24,480 bases of DNA from a bacterium. Lineage in GTDB: Bacteria > UBA9089 > CG2-30-40-21 > SBAY01. The notes under the pieces are model-generated. The model saw only the letters and a list, made by a program, of their open reading frames with translations. It had not been told where the DNA came from and made no database searches. Both the position numbers and the translations under genes were made by a program. Of this stretch, positions 8,003 through 14,985 are shown piece by piece; position 1 is the stretch's first letter, and the number at the start of each line of letters is the position of its first letter. Location: assembly GCA_040757115.1 (NCBI GenBank), contig JBFLYA010000038.1:1-24480 (forward strand), in the 5' to 3' direction.

Positions 8003-8311
8003 TTATGCTCCAGATTGAACACGGCGAGCAGATAACCAGCTATTAAGTGACTTTTGGCTCTCGCCACTGTGCCGTCCCGCTATCAATCCATCAATACCAA
8101 TATGTTCGTCAAGGTCAGGCCACTCAATTGCATATCCATCTCCCAATAATTGCCAGTTTTGCCGCTCACTTGGTGAAGCATAGAATAATCGTGGATACCA
8201 GGCAAGTGGGACAACAATACGCCGTCCATCTGTCAGGTCCACTACCAATTCCTCATCTGTTACTGTGACTCCTATCGCTATAGGTTCTACTTCAAGCACC
8301 AAAGTATTCAT
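8003..8311 (-). CDS. DUF2442 family protein
   Basis: About 102 residues. The start at 8311 is preferred over 8338 because TTGGAGG lies 7 nt upstream. The body contains DLTDGRRIVVPLAWYPRL and LDEHIGIDGLIAGRHSGES, characteristic of DUF2442, a small family commonly paired with DUF4160 and suspected, not proven, to be half of a toxin-antitoxin-like module. It overlaps the upstream DUF4160 gene by 20 nt, implying coupled translation. Its last residues abut the truncated end of the IS110 element, so the extreme C-terminus may be altered. On the minus strand, cassette-like order would be DUF4160, DUF2442, then attC-like copy 2, with the IS in between. Confidence 0.85.
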   Translation of the reverse strand: MNTLVLEVEPIAIGVTVTDEELVVDLTDGRRIVVPLAWYPRLFYASPSERQNWQLLGDGYAIEWPDLDEHIGIDGLIAGRHSGESQKSLNSWLSARRVQSGA

Positions 8312-8528
8312 ACCACGCCTCCAAAAGAGTTGATTCATGCTCTACTACAAGACGAGCAATCTGATTTAGTTCGTGTCCAGGAAAACCCCGGTTTTTCACC
8401 AAGGAAACAGGAGTTATCCAAAACTTGGCGATTCGACGGTCCCGCTTTACATGAATATGGGGTGGTTCACCCTTATCGGAACTAAAGAAAACAAATCTAT
8501 ATGGGCCATCTTCGAGAACAGTTGGCAT
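8292..8528 (-). CDS. DUF4160 family protein
   Basis: A 78-residue protein with the full DUF4160 pattern: MPTVLEDGPYRFVFFSSD, then EPPHIHVKRD, then AKFWI and the NQIARLVVEHESTLLEAWYEYF tail (quoted in parts). The family's function is unestablished. Genes of this type travel in pairs with DUF2442 and are frequent in integron cassettes and genomic islands. An AGGAGA-like ribosome-binding site (8534-8539 on the minus strand) precedes the ATG. The gene starts about 80 nt after the R' end of attC-like copy 3, typical cassette spacing. Confidence 0.85.
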   Translation of the reverse strand: MPTVLEDGPYRFVFFSSDKGEPPHIHVKRDRRIAKFWITPVSLVKNRGFPGHELNQIARLVVEHESTLLEAWYEYFGA

Positions 8529-8606
8529 AATCGCCTCTCCTTATATCTCTTGTATAATAAGTTTTACTGGTTAATTTCCAAGTGATAACAGGTTGTCACT
8601 ACTATG

Positions 8607-8738
8607 GGCTAACGATAAAGTTCAGGTGCGGCGGGGAGGATTGCCACTAAACTTTGTAAGCAAGACAAAACTTTGATAAACCACAAACTTTTGAAAAACA
8701 GTTAGCCCCCCGCCGTCCACTGCAACGCCTGGTTAGGT
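8607..8738 (-). repeat. attC-like imperfect palindrome, copy 3
   Basis: Again 132 bp. On the minus strand it begins ACCTAAC (perfect RYYYAAC) and ends GTTAGCC. The outer arms are nearly identical to copies 1 and 2 while the central loop has diverged, and looser similarity runs on to about 8805. It lies just downstream, in minus reading, of the restriction-modification genes, where an attC would close their cassette. Positions 8739-8848 hold only the tail of this repeat. Confidence 0.6.
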
Positions 8739-8848
8739 ATAATACTTCTCACTGCAATTCTCTTTTCTTCCCTTGCCGGAGAACTATTGTCCATTCCATA
8801 ATCAAGTTTAACCCTAAATCTCTCTCATTTATTCTAACAACTCTTGCT

Positions 8849-10102
8849 TCAGTCGCAGTGAACGAAACGAACAGTTGTCTGCAAGTGTTTGCTATCTGAT
8901 TTTGTAGATTCCTTGTTGGTTTCATATTTTATTAATTTACTTAATCTATCTTTAGTTGCTTTTTCTATCTTAGAAGCATCAGTGTCATTAAATTTAATTT
9001 TATAATGTTCAGCAATTTTCTTTAGAATAGAGTTATCCATTTCTTTAAAAACCTTATTTGTTTTAATAGCATATAAGACATAAAGTTTTTTGTTTTGCTG
9101 GACATCTTCTATGTTGATAAGGGGGGATAAGTTCCCATACAACCACGCATTTTCAGGATTGAACAGATTTTTCAGTGCATAAAGATAGGAATATTTATAA
9201 AGATTCTCCAATGTCACCACAATTCCGTTGGGATGCTCTCTTGTCATAAAAGAGGCATTTTTCTTTAAAGAATTAATATCTCTAAATGAGTAATAATACA
9301 AACCAATAGGAGATTTCTGAACATCATTTTTGCGCGGAGGATATTTATTGATATATCCGTCAGTAGTTTTAAAATCGGATAAAACAAATGTGTTGGGACT
9401 GCCTAATATATTAAATCTGAAATTCCTGATATAATCAAATGTCATTCCATCTGAACATTTTTCATAAAGAGATACTAATATCGGAAATTTTCCTATTCCT
9501 GTTCCATGGAACAATGCGCTGGAAAATATTTCGCCTTTTATTAGTTTGTAGTTATCCTTAAAATCTCGCAATCTCTTAAAATTAGTCTCTTTTATTAAAT
9601 ATGATAGCGGATGCAGCACACAAACAATATCAGCATTGAGTTTATGATATGATTTTAAGAATGAAACCCCTATATCTCTATCGTATAAGTCTTCATCGCA
9701 TATATTTTGCCCCTTCTCGCCGTTTCTGAATTCTGATGTTGTATCGTTGTAAGGAGGATTGCCTACCATTATTAAAAATGCAGAGGAAGAAATTAAATAT
9801 TTATCTCTATTAACTCCCTTTAACGAATTTGTCTGAAAAATATTATGTTGATTAAAATGTTGCTTGAGAAACTGGCAGGCTTTTAAATCACAATCCGCTA
9901 TCCGATAATTATAATTTTTGAGACCAAATATAAAAGCCCCACACCCCCCGGCACTATCAAAAACAATACACTTTTTTCCTATGTCCCTTAAGTAAGGGAT
10001 TATAAATTCATGAACCTGTTTGACAAGGACATCAGGAGTATAGTAACTGCCTAATTGAATTCTTTCATTTTTTGTTAGGTGTTCTGCTAAATGTGCTTGC
10101 AT
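8849..10102 (-). CDS. N6-adenine DNA methyltransferase (NPPY type)
   Basis: About 417 residues from ATG 10102, preferred over GTG 10111 because AGCAGGTGA is then correctly spaced. Motif order is that of gamma/alpha-type adenine methyltransferases: a SAM-binding motif I FDSAGGCGAF near residue 50 (a degenerate form of DPACGSGAF) and catalytic NPPYND near residue 117. GSYYTPDVLVKQV before motif I is the usual region X. The C-terminal half (HPLSYLIKETNFKRLRDF and beyond) probably recognises the DNA target. It follows the PabI-like gene with a 5-nt gap and should protect host sites. A palindromic site would need only one methyltransferase, so a second one beside the DPPY enzyme is notable. Confidence 0.85.
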   Translation of the reverse strand: MQAHLAEHLTKNERIQLGSYYTPDVLVKQVHEFIIPYLRDIGKKCIVFDSAGGCGAFIFGLKNYNYRIADCDLKACQFLKQHFNQHNIFQTNSLKGVNRDKYLISSSAFLIMVGNPPYNDTTSEFRNGEKGQNICDEDLYDRDIGVSFLKSYHKLNADIVCVLHPLSYLIKETNFKRLRDFKDNYKLIKGEIFSSALFHGTGIGKFPILVSLYEKCSDGMTFDYIRNFRFNILGSPNTFVLSDFKTTDGYINKYPPRKNDVQKSPIGLYYYSFRDINSLKKNASFMTREHPNGIVVTLENLYKYSYLYALKNLFNPENAWLYGNLSPLINIEDVQQNKKLYVLYAIKTNKVFKEMDNSILKKIAEHYKIKFNDTDASKIEKATKDRLSKLIKYETNKESTKSDSKHLQTTVRFVHCD

Positions 10103-10107
10103 AATTA

Positions 10108-10857
10108 TCACCTGCTGATAATCTCAAGAAGTATTTTAAGGATTTCAACAACATCATGATTGTGCCGTTTGGATGCCATTCCAAAAACCTTCATCATACA
10201 TATAAGATTTGAGATATTGGCATTGCTGATTACATATTCAAGTTTATCAGTAGGAACAGATGATTTACCAAGGAGGATTGAATAATTCCTAAATGATTTT
10301 AATGGTATGCAAAAATAAACCATTGGTTGAACACCAGTAGCATATTGTTGTTTTTGAATAGATATTTCTACTTGTGTTCCATCTAAAGTTTCAATCATAA
10401 ACAGTGTCGGCAAATTAATACTCGTTTCTTCAAAATTTATTCCATTTATAGTTAACTGTGAATGGTGTTCAACGGTTATGGCTTTTTCATCTATAAAACT
10501 TTTGTAATTACTTATTTCCTTAAGCAGGTTTTGGATTTCTTCTATAGAGACAAATTTTAATTCCATAGCCTTATAAAATATTTCCGATAATTCATAAGGA
10601 TATTTTGTTTTTCCGTTACTTCCAATAAAATGCTTGTTTGTTAATTTTGTTCCTTTTTTGCCTGCTTCAACATCGTTAATAGGGACATCATAACCTATTT
10701 GCCATTCCAAGTATGTTTGGTCATCAAAAGTCCCTTCTCTTGTCGAAAAGGTTTCACCAAAATCTAATCTATTTTGTCTTTTCTTAAATCTGAATTTGCC
10801 GGCATTAGTAGCGGGGATAGTTAATAAAATATTGTTTTCTTTAATTGCATAATCCAT
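10108..10857 (-). CDS. R.PabI-like restriction DNA glycosylase
   Basis: A 249-residue protein between two DNA methyltransferases, hence the presumed restriction enzyme. It lacks PD-(D/E)xK and HNH motifs. Its charged residues match the R.PabI layout as I recall it: Lys21-x-Arg23 (Lys30/Arg32 in PabI), Glu51 and Tyr56 in YLEWQIGYD (Glu63/Tyr68, same spacing), and His232-x2-Asp235 in RHNHDVVE (His211/Asp214, same spacing and similar distance to the C-terminus). R.PabI excises adenine from 5'-GTAC and the abasic site is then cleaved, so it is a glycosylase rather than a hydrolytic nuclease. Target specificity here is unknown. The start is supported by GGGAGAT 6 nt upstream. Family assignment is by motif memory, not by a search. 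Confidence 0.7.
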   Translation of the reverse strand: MDYAIKENNILLTIPATNAGKFRFKKRQNRLDFGETFSTREGTFDDQTYLEWQIGYDVPINDVEAGKKGTKLTNKHFIGSNGKTKYPYELSEIFYKAMELKFVSIEEIQNLLKEISNYKSFIDEKAITVEHHSQLTINGINFEETSINLPTLFMIETLDGTQVEISIQKQQYATGVQPMVYFCIPLKSFRNYSILLGKSSVPTDKLEYVISNANISNLICMMKVFGMASKRHNHDVVEILKILLEIISR

Positions 10858-10868
10858 TTTTTATCTCC

Positions 10869-11591
10869 CTATTTTATGGTATTTCTTGATTCTTTTATAG
10901 CTGTTCTCAATGCCCATTGGATTCTTTCAAGAGCAATTTTATAATATTTTTCTTCAATTTCAAAACCAATAAATCTTCTATTAAGCTGAAGACAGGCTAC
11001 GGCAGTGCTACCGCTTCCTATGAAAGGATCCAAAATTAAGTCATTCTCTTTTGTGAACATTTTTAATATCTCTTTTATAAAGTGTTTGGGTTTCGGTGTC
11101 GGATGGTCTATATATCCTTCATCAGGTTCAACCATTTTTCCTGGGGTGTCAACAAATATATCTTTATTCCAGCGAATAATTTTAGGTTTTCCTTTTTTAA
11201 AGATAAAACAAGACATAAATTTAGTCAGGCCGATTGGAGATTTAACCCTTCCTTCAGGACAATACAAGATAATCTGCCAGAAATAATTAAATGGATTGTT
11301 CTCAAATAGTCGTGGCAAAAACTTTGTGCTAAAGAATGTAATAAAAAAACTATTGTCTTTTAGAATCCTGTTGCATTCTGAAAGGACATTATAAAAAAGA
11401 CTTAAATCAGCATCGCCTCTGATAGCATCTTTTCTTAATCCATATGGTGGGTCAGTAAGCACGACATCTATCGAATTGTTTGGAATTAATCTTATCAGTT
11501 CCAAACAATTTCCACAAATTATGTTATCAATAAAATCTTCGGGATATTTAAGGTCAAATTTAATTATATTGCTGTTTTTTACCATTTTCAT
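10869..11591 (-). CDS. DNA adenine methyltransferase, beta-class (DPPY)
   Basis: A 240-residue methyltransferase with catalytic TDPPYGL (DPPY at 47-50) ahead of the SAM-binding motif DPFIGSGST (188-196), the circular order of the beta class. HPTPKP before motif I and FIGFEIEEKYYKIA after it are typical. It transfers a methyl group to adenine N6 in the recognition site. It is the first gene of the three-gene set, 11 nt before the PabI-like gene, and early expression would protect DNA before the restriction enzyme appears. The alternative start Met3 would shorten it by two residues. Confidence 0.9.
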   Translation of the reverse strand: MKMVKNSNIIKFDLKYPEDFIDNIICGNCLELIRLIPNNSIDVVLTDPPYGLRKDAIRGDADLSLFYNVLSECNRILKDNSFFITFFSTKFLPRLFENNPFNYFWQIILYCPEGRVKSPIGLTKFMSCFIFKKGKPKIIRWNKDIFVDTPGKMVEPDEGYIDHPTPKPKHFIKEILKMFTKENDLILDPFIGSGSTAVACLQLNRRFIGFEIEEKYYKIALERIQWALRTAIKESRNTIK

Positions 11592-11844
11592 TTTAGTTCT
11601 TAATCCTTCACATTTGTAGCCTAACCATGGATTACATTCGACCCTTTCAGGGTCGAGTTTTGCGGGCGTTTATTTCCGTAGATTGCATCTACGGTTATTT
11701 AAAATTCGACGCTTTCAGCGTCAATAACCTAAAACCTAACCGCACAGGTCGCAATTTTTCTAATCTTCTAATCTCTAATTCACTAATTCACTAATTCGCT
11801 CATAAATCAATCGGCTCTATGTCAAATTTCGGTTAATAAGTGCT
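11592..11844. repeat. intergenic cluster of REP-like palindromes
   Basis: No gene seen. Three compact hairpins occur in series: TCGACCCTTTCAGGGTCGA (11638-11656), CCGTAGATTGCATCTACGG (11676-11694) and GACGCTTTCAGCGTC (11708-11722), the last nested in a wider GGTTATT/AATAACC pair. The first and third share the CTTTCAG loop. After them comes low-complexity CTAATTCACTAATTC sequence. A GTTAGGC on the minus strand at 11617-11623 fits an attC R' box, but no matching R'' arm is found. Confidence 0.55.
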
Positions 11845-11947
11845 ATAAGCGTTCAAGTAGTGTAAGAAAAGGAGAGTGAAAAATGAGGGGTGAAGAATGA
11901 GCAGTAACCATCTGAGTGTTGACACCTGATGGCTGAACGCTTACAAC
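11845..11947. repeat. miniature inverted-repeat element, GTAAsCGTTCAGG family (E1)
   Basis: About 100 bp, bounded by ATAAGCGTTCAAG on the left and CTGAACGCTTACAAC on the right. Inside the left end it has AGTGTAAGAAAAGGAGAG, the same subterminal module as the elements at 19789 and 24353. It ends 6 nt before the rtcB stop. Confidence 0.5.
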
Positions 11948-11953
11948 AATTTA

Positions 11954-13420
11954 TTATCCTTTAACCACACCAAGTGGTCTTAATTTAGCTACTCGTCTGG
12001 CGATGCCGGCATTATGAAGGACACTAACTACCTGTGTAACATCCTTATATGCCTCAGGCATTTCTTCGGCTAATGTTTCTCTTCCAGCGGACCGAACCAA
12101 TATTCCTTTAATTTTTAATTCTTCATCGATTGCCCTGCCGCGAGCCTGGTTTATGGCGGCGGTTCTTGAAAGCACTCTGCCGGCACCATGACAGGCAGTG
12201 CCAAATGCCTCTTCCATACCCAGTGCAGTCCCAATTAAAACATAAGAAGCTGTCCCCATATCCCCGGGCACAATCACTGGTTGACCTACACATTTGTAAT
12301 CTTCAGGTAAGACAGGATGATTAGCCGGAAATGCCCGTGTTGCACCTTTGCGGTGGACACAAAGTTTAATCTTTTTGCCAGCAACATTATGTTCCTCAAT
12401 TTTACCAATATTATGTGCAACATCATAGACTAATTCCATGCCTAATTCGGATAGTTTCATCCCCAATACCTGCTTAAATACTTCTCTGGTTAAGTGCATC
12501 AAGCATTGTCTATTTGCCCAGGCGTAATTTGCGGCCGCGGACATTGCTCCAAAATAAGCTTTACCTTCCGGCGAATTAAATGGAGCACATGCCAGCTGCC
12601 TATCGGGTAAAAATATCCCATATTTTCTTACCGCGTCACCCATTGAGTGTAAATAATCTTCACAGACCTGGTAACCCAGTCCTCTTGACCCGGAATGAAT
12701 CATAGTGGTAATTTGTCCTTCTTGTAGTCCAAATACCTTTGCCACTGCCGAGTCATAAATTTTCTCTACTACCTGAACCTCTAAAAAATGATTGCCAGAA
12801 CCTAATGTGCCCAGTTGTGCCAGCCCTCGTTCCATTGCTTTATGACTAATCCTATCCGGAGCCGCCATTGCCAGACATCCTTCTTCTTCGGTATGAGATA
12901 AATCCTCATTTATCCCATATCCTTTTGAAACAGCCCATTTTGACCCATTAATTAAAACATCTACCTCTTCTTTAGGTGAGAGTTTAATCATTCCTTTTGA
13001 GCCTAATCCGGATGGTATGTTATGAAATAAACTATTAATTAATATTGAAAGTTTAGCCTGAATATCTATCAGAGAGAGATTAGTTCGGACCAATCTTACC
13101 CCACAATTAATATCCGAGCCAACTCCACCTGGTGAGATAACACCGCCCTGCTCAATATCTGTTGCGGCAACACCGCCAATTGGCAAGCCATAACCCCAAT
13201 GAATATCAGGCATAGCTAATGAGTATTTAACTATACCTGGCAAACAGGCAACATTTGCAACCTGCACTGGCGTATTATCTTTTTTAATATGGCTAATCAT
13301 CGAGTCATCTGCATATATTAATCCTGGAACTTGCATCTCTCGCCGATAACTTTTCGGGATTCGATAACGATAATCATCAATTTTTTCTAAGGGTCCTTGA
13401 TAACCAACTCCTTGTGACAT
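11954..13420 (-). CDS. rtcB: RNA-splicing ligase RtcB
   Basis: A 488-residue GTP- and Mn2+-dependent RNA ligase joining 2',3'-cyclic phosphate (or 3'-phosphate) and 5'-OH ends, used in RNA repair or tRNA healing. All hallmark segments are present: GGVGSDINCGVR with metal-binding Cys106, LGSGNHFLEVQ, HSGSRGLGYQV, DVAHNIGKIEEH, CVHRKGATRAFP, PGDMGTASYVL and the C-terminal CHGAGRVLSR with the guanylylated His. The N-terminus (YRIPKSYRREMQVPGLIYA) is that of the bacterial/archaeal long form. No archease gene or rtcA lies beside it. AGGAGG sits 11 nt before the ATG, inside the repeated leader also found before the radical SAM system. Confidence 0.97.
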   Translation of the reverse strand: MSQGVGYQGPLEKIDDYRYRIPKSYRREMQVPGLIYADDSMISHIKKDNTPVQVANVACLPGIVKYSLAMPDIHWGYGLPIGGVAATDIEQGGVISPGGVGSDINCGVRLVRTNLSLIDIQAKLSILINSLFHNIPSGLGSKGMIKLSPKEEVDVLINGSKWAVSKGYGINEDLSHTEEEGCLAMAAPDRISHKAMERGLAQLGTLGSGNHFLEVQVVEKIYDSAVAKVFGLQEGQITTMIHSGSRGLGYQVCEDYLHSMGDAVRKYGIFLPDRQLACAPFNSPEGKAYFGAMSAAANYAWANRQCLMHLTREVFKQVLGMKLSELGMELVYDVAHNIGKIEEHNVAGKKIKLCVHRKGATRAFPANHPVLPEDYKCVGQPVIVPGDMGTASYVLIGTALGMEEAFGTACHGAGRVLSRTAAINQARGRAIDEELKIKGILVRSAGRETLAEEMPEAYKDVTQVVSVLHNAGIARRVAKLRPLGVVKG

Positions 13421-13427
13421 CTTTATG

Positions 13428-13522
13428 TTTACCTCCTTTTATCAGAAGAACGCTCTCGGATAAAATTAAGCGGTAATTTTATTAGCCTTCGCACACCGCA
13501 AATTTTTCCTTCACCCCCACTT
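13428..13522 (-). promoter_or_regulatory. conserved leader with hairpin and Shine-Dalgarno (copy A)
   Basis: Minus-strand leader of rtcB: GGGGGTGAAGG, GCGGTGTGCGAAGGCT, the stem ATAAAATTA-CCGC-TTAATTTTAT, CCGAGAGCGTTC and AAAAGGAGGTAAACAT. It is about 70% identical over 90 nt, nearly gap-free, to the leader at 1890-1990. TTATCCGAGAGG recurs at 13609-13620, so the unit may itself be flanked by inverted copies. Positions 13523-13600 are simple AGTAGAGAGT-type and TTACTTCCT repeats. Confidence 0.5.
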
Positions 13523-13645
13523 TTTAAGTAGAGAGTAGAAAGTAGAGAGTAGAGAGTAGGAATTTTGTTTTATTTACTTCCTATTTCCCGTTTCTTACTT
13601 CCTATTTTTATCCGAGAGGCTTCCAGAATAACTGCCTTCTATCTT

Positions 13646-14713
13646 CTACCATGTTTGCTGATTAGATTTAATATAATTTAACCATCGACCTGTCAATTCT
13701 GGCAGGCTTTTAATCTCTGGTGAATAGGCATTTTCTAATGCCTTATTTAACTCCATACCTTCCTTTAAATTCTTGCAAAAGGCATAAAGTTTTCCTCTTC
13801 CATGCACATCTATCAGGTAAGTTACGATACTTAAAGATTCGGTGTACCACAGATGGATAATCTCAATTTTATTCTGTTGTGAGATGTCAATCGCGGTAAG
13901 TTGGTCAGCAGTGAAATATTTTCCTCCTCTTATCTGGTCAAGTATCTCTTGATAATTATTTATGTATGTTTTGCAAAACTTATTCTCTTCATACACGGCT
14001 AATCCCTCGGCAAGCCATTTAGGGAAATTGGGGCTAAATTCCATAAAGTCAGCGAAGATTAAATGAGTTAATTCATGAGGAATAACGGCATCAATTAGGT
14101 TTTCGGCATCTTTATGGGAGTAAATTGAGCGGGTTTTAAATTCACTGTATCCAGATGACCAGGTAGCTTTACCTGTCGCCTTAAAATAATCCTCCGGGGT
14201 ATCAAAAACATAAATAGTAACCTTATCCTTTAACCAGAATCCAGCATCACCAAATCCTAAATCTGTTGGTATATCGTAATAGATTTCTACTTTAGCTACA
14301 ATATCATCCGCTAAAATTGCATCACTGGTATAAATGATAAAGTGGGATGTCTCTCTTTTAACAGCTAATTGATATGCTGGTTGTGTAGTAGCAGTACTAA
14401 ATTCAGAATTTATTTCCGCAGAAGATAACCTGTCAACTGGCACTTTAGTTCTTCTATACATTTCTTCTCGTTTCGTAACGCTATTAATTGCCCAGCAGGC
14501 GACGACAATAATCACGATTAAAGATAACCAGACATCTAATCCTATCCATCTTTTCCATCCTCTTCCCTCACGATGCCTATGCATAATCATATATCTTTCT
14601 TCTTCAGGACTTACATCAGCCTTTTTAGATGATTCCTTTCGAAATACCGCATGGCATAGATTACAAAATAATGCTTCATCTGGATTGTTATAACCACATT
14701 TTGGACATTGCAT
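13646..14713 (-). CDS. zinc-ribbon, membrane-anchored gluzincin (peptidase MA-like)
   Basis: 355 residues in three parts. Residues 3-20 form a zinc ribbon (CPKCGYNNPDEALFCNLC). A single membrane helix at about 61-78 (VWLSLIVIIVVACWAI) follows a basic stretch, suggesting the ribbon is cytoplasmic and the rest outside. Residues 115-350 are a peptidase MA-like metalloprotease domain with zinc motif HELTH at 213-217 and third-ligand region WLAEGLA (Glu236). SWLxP-type substrate information is absent, so the target is unknown. AGAGGAAT precedes the ATG. It is separated from rtcB by repeats and is probably a transcription unit of its own. Confidence 0.8.
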   Translation of the reverse strand: MQCPKCGYNNPDEALFCNLCHAVFRKESSKKADVSPEEERYMIMHRHREGRGWKRWIGLDVWLSLIVIIVVACWAINSVTKREEMYRRTKVPVDRLSSAEINSEFSTATTQPAYQLAVKRETSHFIIYTSDAILADDIVAKVEIYYDIPTDLGFGDAGFWLKDKVTIYVFDTPEDYFKATGKATWSSGYSEFKTRSIYSHKDAENLIDAVIPHELTHLIFADFMEFSPNFPKWLAEGLAVYEENKFCKTYINNYQEILDQIRGGKYFTADQLTAIDISQQNKIEIIHLWYTESLSIVTYLIDVHGRGKLYAFCKNLKEGMELNKALENAYSPEIKSLPELTGRWLNYIKSNQQTW

Positions 14714-14785
14714 TTCATTATTCCTCTTTATACTTCATCATCCAGGACTTTTAAAGATTTGTCAAGTGGATGACCCAGAATTTTC

Positions 14786-14985
14786 GGTGGTGTCTGAAAA
14801 TAACGCTAATAGTGAAATCTATGCAGATTTGGTGTCCAAAAGGGGATAAGGAAATAAAGGGAGATATGGAGATTATTCATTGTAATTTGCAAAATTTTAG
14901 AATGAATTTATCTCCTTATCTCCATAATCCCCATATCTCCTTTTCTTACACTATTTCAACCTTTATGCTAGATTAAGACACCACC
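14786..14985. mobile_element. 200-bp MITE with GGTGGTGTCT termini and 8-bp target duplication (M1)
   Basis: Perfect 10-bp terminal inverted repeats GGTGGTGTCT/AGACACCACC, flanked on both sides by GAATTTTC (14778-14785 and 14986-14993), an exact 8-bp direct repeat. The interior is itself an imperfect palindrome of GGGATAAGGAAATAAAGGG- and CCTTATCTCC-type motifs and encodes no protein. The right end supplies the stop codon of the neighbouring glycosyltransferase gene. It is non-autonomous; the transposase family is not visible here. Confidence 0.85.

Larger units (their letters stand above)
6703..8010 (+). mobile_element. IS110-family element, 3'-truncated
   Basis: The left limit is set where similarity to the other attC-like copies stops (about 6703). 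The right limit is inferred from loss of the transposase C-terminus and the abrupt passage into the 3' end of the opposing DUF2442 gene near 8003-8018. No terminal inverted repeats are seen, as is normal for IS110. The 136-nt non-coding left end lies where IS110-type elements encode their guide (bridge/seek) RNA; I cannot identify its loops by eye. The copy sits in the presumed cassette between attC-like copies 3 and 2. Confidence 0.6.

Noticed and set aside
11600-11760. A fourth attC site closing the restriction-modification cassette on its upstream side
   Set aside because: GTTAGGC at 11617-11623 (minus) fits an R' box and lies close to the first gene, but no RYYYAAC box with pairing arms occurs at the right distance; the palindromes there are REP-like.
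14770-14976. 68-aa plus-strand ORF
   Set aside because: It lies almost wholly inside MITE M1 and reads through its palindrome.
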